Below are positions 52,916-61,900 of a stretch of DNA of 64,000 nucleotides, piece after piece (positions within the stretch are counted from its first letter, which is position 1; each line of letters starts with the position of its first letter). The notes below the pieces were generated by a model. It did no database searches, was not told the DNA's origin, and saw only the letters and a list, made by a program, of their open reading frames with translations. The DNA comes from RHLJ01 sp048058975 (GTDB lineage Bacteria > Bacteroidota > Rhodothermia > Balneolales > Balneolaceae), in the NCBI GenBank assembly GCA_048058975.1, contig JBLLNP010000001.1, positions 124,001 to 188,000 of the forward strand, read 5' to 3'. The position numbers were made by a program, and so were the translations under genes.

Positions 52916-53642
52916 TAGCACATCTGAATCCAAGGTCATTTGCTTTCACATCTCTTAGCGTACCTGTTCTCCAATATGTTCTGGTTGTAGATGTCTGCTC
53001 CCCAAAACTACCGCCACGAATAATTCTGATGCCATCATTTTTATGATCATGAAGCTGGTCTGGCATGCTATAGAACTGGTAGAATTCATCCACCCATTCA
53101 AAAACATTTCCACTCATGTCATATAAACCCAGTTCATTCGGTTTACGTTTTGCCACCAAAAACGAAAAATTAATATTATCGGGTCTGGTAATGGCAAACA
53201 TTTTTAATGAATCGGGATTTGATGTACCGGAATACAACTGTTTCTTACCGCCAGAGCGGGCTGCATATTCCCACTCTGCCTCAGTAGGAAGCCGGAAGCC
53301 AAGGCTCTTACAGAATGCTATAGCGTCATCCCAATCAATATTAACTACTGCACGCTCTCCCCTCCCATATCCCTGATCATCCGGCAGTGTTCTTCCGCTC
53401 GTTTCAGCAAAAGCGTCGTATTCTGAAAAGGTGACTTCAGCTTTTCCTATATAAAACGATCCAACGGTAACTACATGTGTTGGAAGGGCATCTGTATTCT
53501 CTCCATCAAATATATCTCCGATTATAAAGGAACCTCCTTCAATCAAAACCATTTCTGGTGCGTAGTGCTTCTGATTCTGTTTGAACAAAATACATGAGCT
53601 GAATAGAAGGTGTACTGCAAAGCAGTAGAAAAATATGCGCAT
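52911..53642 (-). CDS. FGE/SUMF1-fold lipoprotein without catalytic cysteines
   Basis: The 243-residue protein has a lipoprotein signal (LLFSSC, Cys17) and a complete formylglycine-generating-enzyme fold: MVLIEGGSFIIGD, AEVTFSEYDAFAE, GERAVVNIDWDDAIAFCKSLGFRLPTEAEWEYAARSG, DMSGNVFEWVDE and RGGSFGEQ. The two Cys used by true FGE, which fall after RGGSF in active enzymes, are absent (RGGSFGEQTSTTRTYW). No sulfatase is nearby. Such proteins often have structural roles at the envelope, as GldK does in gliding machinery. Confidence 0.82.
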   Translation of the reverse strand: MRIFFYCFAVHLLFSSCILFKQNQKHYAPEMVLIEGGSFIIGDIFDGENTDALPTHVVTVGSFYIGKAEVTFSEYDAFAETSGRTLPDDQGYGRGERAVVNIDWDDAIAFCKSLGFRLPTEAEWEYAARSGGKKQLYSGTSNPDSLKMFAITRPDNINFSFLVAKRKPNELGLYDMSGNVFEWVDEFYQFYSMPDQLHDHKNDGIRIIRGGSFGEQTSTTRTYWRTGTLRDVKANDLGFRCAK

Positions 53643-53643
53643 A

Positions 53644-53673
53644 ATTATAATACTATCTGAATAGTATTATAAT
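53644..53673 (-). promoter_or_regulatory. Perfect hairpin at the start of the FGE-like gene
   Basis: ATTATAATACTAT (53644-53656) and ATAGTATTATAAT (53661-53673) form a 13-bp perfect inverted repeat with loop CTGA. It begins one base upstream of the start codon (53642-53640). It could be an operator, or a stem in the mRNA that hides the ribosome binding region. Confidence 0.5.
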
Positions 53674-53767
53674 ACTTTTATTTTACTACAAATGGAATGA
53701 TGTTGAAAAACTATAAGTTTTATATCTGATACAATAAAACTTAGAACATCTAAGTAGTTGATAAGCA

Positions 53768-54649
53768 ATGAGTAGTTTAGACGCAGAAATTCTGGAAGAA
53801 TTAAAAAAATATTCAAAAGACGAAGCCTCATTTAAAAAACTGGAAGAACTGGTTGGTAAAATGTATGCCTCTCACCAACAATTGAAAGAACAGCTAGAGC
53901 TGTTAGAGAGCGCAATAAGAAATGACTACGATTCAATTCTTATTACAGAACTTAATCTTGAAAAACCTGGTCCAAGAATTGTTTATGTGAATGATGGTTT
54001 TACTAAGATGACAGGTTATTTACCTGAAGAAGTGATCGGAAAAACACCGCGTATCTTACAGGGTCCGAAAACCGATCGTGCAATACTAGATCGATTAAAA
54101 AGAAGATTGATAGAGGGGCAGGCATTTTTTGGGCATAGCATAAATTATCGTAAAGATGGCAGCGAGTTTATTAATCAGTGGGATATTCACCCTTTGTTAA
54201 ACAGAGATGGTGAAGTTACACATTGGGTTTCTTATCAGAGAGATGTAACAGAAAAGAAAGAAACTGCAAAAGCGATCTTTAATACAGATTTTGATGAACT
54301 TTTAAAGAGAACGGAAGAATTTACTCTTAAATTTTCTACTGACGAATCAGGAAATAATATTTCTTGTAAGTACCTTACCGAGGGCTTCGAAGATTTAACA
54401 GGATTAGATAAAAAAACTGTTTTCGAATCGGGCGTTAGCTCTGTTCTACATGATGAAGATGTGGAGCGAGTACTCAATGCTCTAAGAAGAGCCTTTAAAG
54501 GAGAAGCTTCTACAGAATATTGCAGATACAAAACATCTGATGATTCATATATTTCTGTTTTGCAATCATTCAAGCCCGTTACATCAGAATCGGGGGGGAA
54601 GGTGGAAAGTGTTAAGTCTGTTGCCAAATTGGAATTAAAGGAAAGCTAA
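53768..54649 (+). CDS. PAS-domain protein with Cys-less LOV-like domain
   Basis: The 293-residue protein has a helical N-terminus (1-48), a LOV-like PAS domain (about 50-165) and a second PAS domain (about 180-290); there is no kinase or output domain. The LOV signature GxNCRFLQ appears as GKTPRILQ (91-98), with Pro94 in place of the photoactive Cys. Flavin-contact residues of LOV domains, such as the Asn of NYRKDG and the Gln of SYQRDVT, are kept. It is likely a sensor acting through protein contacts. The hybrid kinase gene 560 bases downstream is a possible partner, by position only. Confidence 0.8.
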   Translation: MSSLDAEILEELKKYSKDEASFKKLEELVGKMYASHQQLKEQLELLESAIRNDYDSILITELNLEKPGPRIVYVNDGFTKMTGYLPEEVIGKTPRILQGPKTDRAILDRLKRRLIEGQAFFGHSINYRKDGSEFINQWDIHPLLNRDGEVTHWVSYQRDVTEKKETAKAIFNTDFDELLKRTEEFTLKFSTDESGNNISCKYLTEGFEDLTGLDKKTVFESGVSSVLHDEDVERVLNALRRAFKGEASTEYCRYKTSDDSYISVLQSFKPVTSESGGKVESVKSVAKLELKES

Positions 54650-54675
54650 TCCCCGATTTATTTTTGAAAAGTTTT

Positions 54676-54704
54676 AAAAGCCTGTAATTCACAGGCTTTT
54701 TTTA
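54676..54704 (+). terminator. Rho-independent terminator after the PAS gene
   Basis: AAAAGCCTGT (54676-54685) pairs with ACAGGCTTTT (54691-54700) over a 5-base loop, followed by T residues. Confidence 0.9.
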
Positions 54705-54737
54705 TTATGTGAAAATGGTTATTGCGTATATTGGAGC

Positions 54738-55163
54738 ATGGAAATTCAAGAATTACAAGACCGAATAGTAAGGGAGTTCAACCTATTTGAAGATTGGACA
54801 GAAAAGTACAAGCACATTATAAAATTGGGTGCTAAGCTCGAACCTCTTCCTGAAGAAGATCATATTGATGAAAATCTGGTGAAAGGATGCCAAAGCAGGG
54901 TCTGGTTAACAGCCTCTTTAGAGGGTGATAAAGTAATTTTTAAGGCAGACAGCGATGCTGCAATTACCAAAGGGTTGGTATCACTCATGGTACGCTTTTA
55001 TTCAGGCCAGACTCCTGAAACTATCTTAAATACCAACCCTGAGTTTATTGGGAAAATTGGTATGGCTCAGCACCTTTCTCCTACTCGTGCTAATGGCCTT
55101 GCATCAATGGTGAAGCAAATGAAGATTTATGCCATGGCGTATAAAACTAAATTAACAACATAA
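54738..55163 (+). CDS. sufE: SufE-family sulfur acceptor
   Basis: SufE takes sulfur from the cysteine desulfurase SufS and passes it on for iron-sulfur cluster assembly. The 141-residue protein has the active Cys51 in VKGCQSRVWL, and the SDAAITKGLVSLMVRFYSGQTP and LSPTRANGLASMV motifs. The length is standard. No other suf gene is in the window. Confidence 0.92.
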   Translation: MEIQELQDRIVREFNLFEDWTEKYKHIIKLGAKLEPLPEEDHIDENLVKGCQSRVWLTASLEGDKVIFKADSDAAITKGLVSLMVRFYSGQTPETILNTNPEFIGKIGMAQHLSPTRANGLASMVKQMKIYAMAYKTKLTT

Positions 55164-55212
55164 GTTTGGGAAATATTGATTTAATCCCTTATTTCTTGTT
55201 TAAATATTTGAG

Positions 55213-57045
55213 ATGGAAAAGAAGTTTTCACTTACGGGGTTGGGGGATGTAAAAAAGAAGGAGAAGTCTTTCAAGGATTCCTATGAGGAGGTTGCAGATC
55301 CTAGTATCGTCATCTTAAGTCGTGTTTCTTTCTTCCTGGTGCTTGTCTTTATTCTTTTTCTCATTCCTTTTCATTTCAATGATTCCGTTTCACTAACCTG
55401 GTTTTTTCTTTCTGAAGCAATAGCCTTTGCCTTAATACCAATTTTAGCTAAGCAAGGGTTTGTAAAGACAGCAAAAATGTTACTTATCGCCTACATCGAT
55501 ATAGGAGTAGTAATACTAAGTTCCGTTTTTGGTAGTGATGCAATGATACAGGCATTTTTTATTCCCGCAATGGGGCTTTCCATTCTTTTGTTTGATGTGA
55601 AGAATATCCTGCTTCGGAATTTATCCATCTTCATGTCTGTCGCTTCTTACTTTATTCTCGATTATATCATTTTTGACCGCATTTACTTTACCGAAGATGG
55701 GTTTTCTGTAATAAGATGGAGTGTGTTAACAGCCGCTTTTGTTACTACTTGGCTCATTTTCAACACCTTTTCAGAATATAAAGAAGCGGCGGAAGTCAAA
55801 ACCATAGAGCTGCTCGACACAGAAAAAGAACTAAATAAAGAGTTAAGTGTTAACCAGGATAGACTAAAAAAAAATATAAAGGAACTTGAAGAAGCACGGC
55901 AGGCGCTTGAGCAAAGTACTAAAGCTAAGTCTGAGTTTCTGGCAACAATGAGTCATGAAATAAGAACCCCTATGAATGCTATCATGGGAATGACGCACTT
56001 ACTCCAGAAAGATGATCCCCGGGAAGATCAGTTAGAAGCTTTAAGCATTCTCGACTTTTCAGGAAAAACACTTCTTACACTAATTGATGATGTTCTGGAC
56101 TTCTCCAAGATAGAAGCAGGTCGGTTGGAAATGGAAAGTATAGAATTCGATCTCGGGAGATTGGTAAACACCATCATAGAGAGCTTCAAAGTAATGGCAA
56201 AAAACAAAGGTCTTGAGCTAAAAAGCGAAATGGGACCAGGTGTTCAGAATTTTTTGATTGGTGACCCTTCCAGACTTACACAGATTTTGAATAATCTGAT
56301 AAGTAACGCACTTAAATTTACTGAAAAAGGAGAAGTAGAACTTTTGGTAATGCAAACAGATGATTGGGAAAAGAAAGTGAGAATAGAGTTTTCGGTATCA
56401 GATACAGGAATTGGAATTCCAAAAGAGCGTATGCTCACGATATTTGAGAGTTTTACTCAGGCGAGTGGAAGTACTAAGAGATTATACGGAGGTACCGGAT
56501 TAGGGCTTACCATAAGCAAGCAATTAACAGAGTTACAAGGCGGGAAGTTGTGGCTAGATAGTGAAGAAGGTCAGGGAAGTACGTTTTATGTTGCCCTGGA
56601 ATTTGGGAAAGGAGAGGGCAAGGAGCTCAGTGATGCCAAAGCTTCAAAAGCTTTCGGAAATACTCAGGCACTAAAAGGCAAGCATATTCTTTTGGCAGAG
56701 GATAATCTCGTAAACCAAAAGGTGATGAAGCGTTTTCTTGAGCGTTGGGAAGTTAATATGACTATAGTTGATAACGGGAAACAAGCGGTTGAAGCTTTGA
56801 AAAAAACAAGTTTCGATCTTGTGCTCATGGACTTGCAAATGCCGAAAATGGATGGTTATGAAGCTACGACAAAAATCAGGGCGCTAAGCGACCCAAGTAG
56901 AAGAGAAGTGCCTATCGTGGCACTTACAGCAGCTGCCCTGCAGGAAGTAAAAGAGAAAGTTTATGCAAGCGGGATGAATGATTTTGTAACCAAGCCATTT
57001 AATCCGGTAGAATTACAACAGAAATTAGCAGACCTTATTAAATAA
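55213..57045 (+). CDS. Hybrid sensor histidine kinase / response regulator
   Basis: The 610-residue protein has an N-terminal membrane part of about six helices (40-185), a coiled coil, a HisKA domain with the phospho-acceptor His in SHEIRTPMNA (about 247), an ATPase domain with NNLISNALKFTEKG, DTGIGIP and GTGLGLTISKQL, and a C-terminal receiver (about 490-608) with the acceptor Asp in DLVLMDLQMPKMDG. No Hpt domain is fused. The input is probably membrane-related. No separate response regulator is nearby. Confidence 0.93.
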   Translation: MEKKFSLTGLGDVKKKEKSFKDSYEEVADPSIVILSRVSFFLVLVFILFLIPFHFNDSVSLTWFFLSEAIAFALIPILAKQGFVKTAKMLLIAYIDIGVVILSSVFGSDAMIQAFFIPAMGLSILLFDVKNILLRNLSIFMSVASYFILDYIIFDRIYFTEDGFSVIRWSVLTAAFVTTWLIFNTFSEYKEAAEVKTIELLDTEKELNKELSVNQDRLKKNIKELEEARQALEQSTKAKSEFLATMSHEIRTPMNAIMGMTHLLQKDDPREDQLEALSILDFSGKTLLTLIDDVLDFSKIEAGRLEMESIEFDLGRLVNTIIESFKVMAKNKGLELKSEMGPGVQNFLIGDPSRLTQILNNLISNALKFTEKGEVELLVMQTDDWEKKVRIEFSVSDTGIGIPKERMLTIFESFTQASGSTKRLYGGTGLGLTISKQLTELQGGKLWLDSEEGQGSTFYVALEFGKGEGKELSDAKASKAFGNTQALKGKHILLAEDNLVNQKVMKRFLERWEVNMTIVDNGKQAVEALKKTSFDLVLMDLQMPKMDGYEATTKIRALSDPSRREVPIVALTAAALQEVKEKVYASGMNDFVTKPFNPVELQQKLADLIK

Positions 57046-57113
57046 ATTTGTCCCGCGTTGATGTGCCTGTTTGTTATTAAAGTGAACATCAACCAATAAT
57101 AAATGGAGATACA

Positions 57114-57449
57114 ATGAATAAGTATATGTTAATTTTGTTCGATAATATGGAAGCTTTTGAAGATTCTTCGCCGGAAGAAATGCAGGAAGAAATTGCACTG
57201 CACATGAAATGGATAGAGGAACTTGGCGATCACTTTGATTCAGGAGAACCACTCCATATGGAAGCAAAAAATATCAAAGGAAAGGAAAAAGTAGTTAGCG
57301 ACGGTCCCTTTATAGAAGCTAAAGAATTAGTAGGTGGATTTTATATTATTAACGCTAATTCTTTAGATGAAGCCACTGAACTAGCTAAAGGTTGCCCGGT
57401 GTTAGGACATGGTGGTAGTATCGAAGTTCGGGAAATCATGAAGATGTAA
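57114..57449 (+). CDS. YciI-like DGPF-domain protein
   Basis: The 111-residue protein has a YCII-related ferredoxin-like fold (MLILFDNMEAF) and the DGPF motif (VVSDGPFIEAKELVGGFYII) that names the family. DGPF proteins are the genetic partners of ECF42 sigma factors, and one follows with no gap here. A ribosome binding site GGAG lies before the ATG. Confidence 0.88.
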   Translation: MNKYMLILFDNMEAFEDSSPEEMQEEIALHMKWIEELGDHFDSGEPLHMEAKNIKGKEKVVSDGPFIEAKELVGGFYIINANSLDEATELAKGCPVLGHGGSIEVREIMKM

Positions 57450-58730
57450 GTGAAAACTTCAAGCTTGGAAAAACCGTCGAATTTAGTAGAACATCTTTTC
57501 AGAAAACAATCTGGAAAGATGTCTGCTATTTTAACTCGTATTTTTGGCTTTCAAAATGCAGAGCTTATAGATGATATAATACAGGATACATTTCTATCAG
57601 CATTAAAAACCTGGAGTATTAAAGGTCGCCCGGAAAACCCCGAAGCCTGGCTCATGATGGTTTCAAAAAATAAAATCATCAACGAGCTGAATAGGAAGAA
57701 AAGGCATGCCGAAAAAAACGAAAAGATACACTACGAACGGGCGGAAGAATCTATTGACGAACTCTTTCTGGATCACGAGATAAAAGACAGTCAGCTTCGG
57801 GTTTTATTTGCATGCTGCCATCCTGATCTAAAACCCAGAGCACAAATAATGCTTACTCTTAAGGTGCTTTCGGGATTTGGGGATAAGGAAATTGCGAATG
57901 CGCTTCTGATGAACTCATCCGCTGTAAAAAAAGGAATTTTCAGATCAAGAAATCAGCTCAAAGAACAACATAACTCGATTGGGATTCCCTTTCTTTCAGA
58001 AATTTCCAACAGAATAGATATCGTCCTAACCATAATCTACCTGATATTTAACGAGGGATATAAGACAACCAGAAGTAAAATCGTATTTGACGAAGAGTTG
58101 TGTTATGAGGCAATTCGTCTGGCATTGCTTCTTTCAGAAATAGAAGGGACAGACAAAGGTAAAATAAATGCGCTTTTGTCATTGATGTATCTAACCATGG
58201 CGCGGTTTCCGTCCCGGTTAAATGAGATTGGAGAGCTGATTGAAATAGGGGAACAGGACCGGACTAAATGGGATAAAGAACTTATCGGCGCCGGACTTCA
58301 CTTTCTTAAAAAATCACGTGAGACTAACTCATTGAGCCGATATCATCTGGAATCTGCCATTGCTTCAGTGCATTGTTCAGCACAAACCTTCGAAGAAACA
58401 GATTGGAGTACCATTCTTTTTTGTTATGAGAAGCTCATGGAAATGGATGATTCTGTATTGGTTAAGTTGAATCATGCGATAGCTTTAAGCAGGGTTCATG
58501 GTTTTGAACAGGGTTTGGAGGTTTTAAAGCAACTTGAAAAAAACTCCGACGCAACGAAACGACCCTTATTATTTGCAGCTATAGCAAACATGAATATGCA
58601 TCTTGAGAGATACGAAATTGCAAAATCATACTACCAGGTTGCTCTGGATTTAACTGAAAAGCTTCCGGATCAAAAGTTCATTGAGAAAAAGATTATGGAA
58701 TGTGATAAGAGAAACATTCGCAATAATTGA
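57450..58730 (+). CDS. ECF42-type RNA polymerase sigma factor with C-terminal extension
   Basis: The 426-residue protein has sigma region 2 (DIIQDTFLSALKTW, then RPENPEAWLMMVSKNKIINELNRKKR), region 4 (LTLKVLSGFGDKEIANALLMNSSAVKKGIFRSR, about 130-165) and a long helical extension (about 190-426) with TPR-like repeats such as LNHAIALSRVHGFEQGLEVL. ECF42 factors have such an extension instead of an anti-sigma factor and occur with DGPF genes, as here. The GTG start at 57450 directly follows the DGPF gene stop, so the two are coupled. Confidence 0.9.
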   Translation: MKTSSLEKPSNLVEHLFRKQSGKMSAILTRIFGFQNAELIDDIIQDTFLSALKTWSIKGRPENPEAWLMMVSKNKIINELNRKKRHAEKNEKIHYERAEESIDELFLDHEIKDSQLRVLFACCHPDLKPRAQIMLTLKVLSGFGDKEIANALLMNSSAVKKGIFRSRNQLKEQHNSIGIPFLSEISNRIDIVLTIIYLIFNEGYKTTRSKIVFDEELCYEAIRLALLLSEIEGTDKGKINALLSLMYLTMARFPSRLNEIGELIEIGEQDRTKWDKELIGAGLHFLKKSRETNSLSRYHLESAIASVHCSAQTFEETDWSTILFCYEKLMEMDDSVLVKLNHAIALSRVHGFEQGLEVLKQLEKNSDATKRPLLFAAIANMNMHLERYEIAKSYYQVALDLTEKLPDQKFIEKKIMECDKRNIRNN

Positions 58731-58907
58731 AAGCCTGGTTTCATCTGCTTTTTCTCCTTTATTTATAAGTTGGAATAGATAGAGCTTTTCTCAAGGATAT
58801 TTAAAGCAGGAATAGGACGCGAATTTTTATTATCCGCGAACTTTTTATGAAAACTGAAGTACGGAATTTTATACCAAAGAACTTGTAACTCTAACTGAAT
58901 AAATACT

Positions 58908-61900
58908 ATGCTGCGGACTATTAATCTATCGTACCTTTTTCTACTAATCACCTTTTTTTCCTGTGCAAAACCTGACACTTCGGGTTTTTCAGTTCCGATA
59001 GATTTTGAAGAGTATGTATCTGGTCATACTTCAGGAGAGATTAGTAAGTTTGATGAAATAGCAGTTTCACTTTCCGGAAACCAATCACCGAAAATAAAAC
59101 CGACCGACGGATTATTTGAATTCGATCCAGCAGTTAAAGGAGAGACCCAATGGGTGAACGACCGCACCGTTTTATTTAAGCCTTCATCGCCACTTAAGAG
59201 TGATAAAGAATATACCGTTCGGTTTAACCTGGGAAAAATACTTGAACTGGATGAGCAGAAAGAAACCTTCGTATTCAATTTTTCAACCGTTCGGCAGGAT
59301 ATGGAGGTAGAGTTTTCAGGGATTGAACCACTTCCGGGTAACAGGAACCAACAGAAAATTGAAGGAGTAGTTTACACAGCCGATCGGGCAAGCCTGGAAG
59401 ATTTGAAGAGAACTATAACTGCAGAGCAGGGCGGTGATAAGCTATCCTTTTCCTGGTCGCAACTTGGTTCGGGCAAAGAACACAAGTTTCAGATTTCAGG
59501 GATAGAAAGAAAGGAAAGAGCTTCTGTGGTTACAGTACGATGGAACGGCTCCCCAATCGGTGCGGAAGCAAAAGGCGAACGGGAAATTGAAGTACTTGCA
59601 AAAGGTGCATTCGAATTATTAGAGACAAGGGTTTTCCGTGATCAGAACCCAAGAATTGAATTAACTTTTTCAGATCCTCTGGATGTCTCACAAAATCTGA
59701 ATGGACTAGTAACCCTCGAACGATCTGCCGAACTCAACTTTATTGTAAATGAGAATAAACTCACTATTAATCCCAGAACAAGGCGAAACGAACCCGAGAT
59801 TTTGATAATTAATGAAGCAATCAGAAGTGCATCCGGAAACCGGCTCGGGGTAACTCATCGCAGGGAAGTTCGCTTCTCTCAGCCACAACCGGCAGTATCA
59901 TTTCTGGGGAAAGGAGTCATTATTCCAAGGTCGGATGATTTACTGATTCCTTTTAAAGCGGTAAGTCTGGGAGCAGTTGATGTACAAGTTACCCGAATTT
60001 TTGAAAACAACGTAGGTCAGTTTTTACAGGAGCAGAATCTGGGAGGCGTAAACCAGTGGAATATCCGAAGAGTAGGCAGACCGGTTTTTGGAGGTGTTAT
60101 CCCACTTTCTACACTTGGGAATCTGGATCCGGGCACCTGGAATAATTACGCGCTCGATCTGTCTAAACTGATTGAGCCCGAACCCGGCGCTATTTATATG
60201 GTAGAGATTGGTTTCCGTGCACATCAGGCAGTGTATCCCTGTGAGGCAGGTAACACGATTGTTTCTGAACAGATTACAAATCGGGAATGGAAATTGAGTG
60301 CAGAAGAAGAGGAAGCATACTGGAACAACTTTGGTGGCTATTATTATCCCAGAAACTACAACTGGAGGGATCGGGATAATCCTTGTTCGGTCTCGTATTA
60401 CTCGGGTAACCGAAGAGTTCAAAAGAATGTATTGGCATCAGATTTGGGTTTAATTGCCAAGAAAGGTGAGAACGAAGAAGTACATTTTTTTGTGACTGAT
60501 TTGCGAACCGCTCAACCGAAAACCGGGGTTTCTGTTTCAGTATTTGATTTTCAGCAGCAGCAAATAGCCGAATCGCAAACCGGAGCAGATGGGAAAACAA
60601 TACTTAGTATTGATCGAAGTCCCTACTACGCAATTGCAGATTTCGAAAATCAAAAAGGATACCTGCGTCTGGATGATGGTACAGCTCTTTCGGTAAGTGA
60701 TTTTGATGTATCGGGAGCGACTGTTCAAAAAGGGGTGAAAGGTTTTTTATATGGCGAAAGGGGAGTGTGGCGACCCGGAGATACGCTTTTTGTCTCTCTT
60801 ATTCTTGAAGACGAAAATGATGTGCTTCCTGAAGATCATCCAGTAACCTTCGAGCTTCGCGATCCTTCCGGGCAGCTAATAGATAGAGAAACTTTTACAA
60901 CTTCTTTAAATGGATTCTATGTGTATAGAGTCAAGACCGAGAAGCAGGCTCCTACTGGGAACTGGCGATTGACCGCACGAGTGGGAGGACTCTCGTTCAA
61001 TAAAACACTCAAAATAGAATCCGTTAAACCAAATCGCTTAAAGGTTGAAGTAGATTTCAAAGAAGATTACATCACCGCGAATACCCGAAAACTGGAAGCT
61101 ACGCTAAGCTCTCAATGGTTGCATGGTGCCTCTGCAAAAAAACTGAAAGCGGATGTGGAAATGAGCTTAACAGCATCCGAACCGGTATTTAAAGATTTTC
61201 CCGGATTTAGCTTTAGCGATGAAAGTGTTTCATTTACCGGAACTCCTGAACAAATTTTTGAAGGGACTCTAAACGCGTCTGGTAAGAGAGAATTTAACCA
61301 TCAGTTCGGGGCGTTCGACCGGGGCCCGGGGCGCCTAAAGGTAAACCTGAACCTACGTGTGTTTGAGCCTTCGGGCAGTTTTAGTGTGGGTAGAGCAGCT
61401 ACCTATTATTACCCTTTCAAAACATTGGTTGGATTAAAAGCTCCCGAAGCTGAAGACAACCGTTATGGAAACTGGTTGTCACGAAGAGAAGCGCATGCAT
61501 TCAAAGTAGTTTCAGTTGATGAAGAAGGAACCCCGGTGGGATTTAAGGATTTGGAATATGAAGTGTACCGGATTGGTTGGAGATGGTGGTGGGAACGCGG
61601 TAGCGAAAATATCAGCAGTTTTTTTGAACGCAGAGAAGTTCGGAAAGTACTCAATGGGGAGATTACTACCCGTTCGGATGGTACTAATGAGTTGAATTTA
61701 AGCCTTCCGCAAGGAGAAGATGGTGGGCGTTATTTAATCCGAATTGTTGATCCAAAAGGAAGACATTCAGCCAGCCAGGTTGTCTATTTCAGTTGGTGGG
61801 GAAGTGCAGGCACTTCTGTCAGTCCGGCACGTCTCACCTTCAATTCAGATAAAGAAACATATAACGCTGATGAGGAGGTAAAGCTGAATATACCAAGTAG

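Noticed and set aside
60024..60600. Open antisense frames on the minus strand
   Set aside because: They lie wholly within the well-supported macroglobulin gene and their translations show no protein-like motif.
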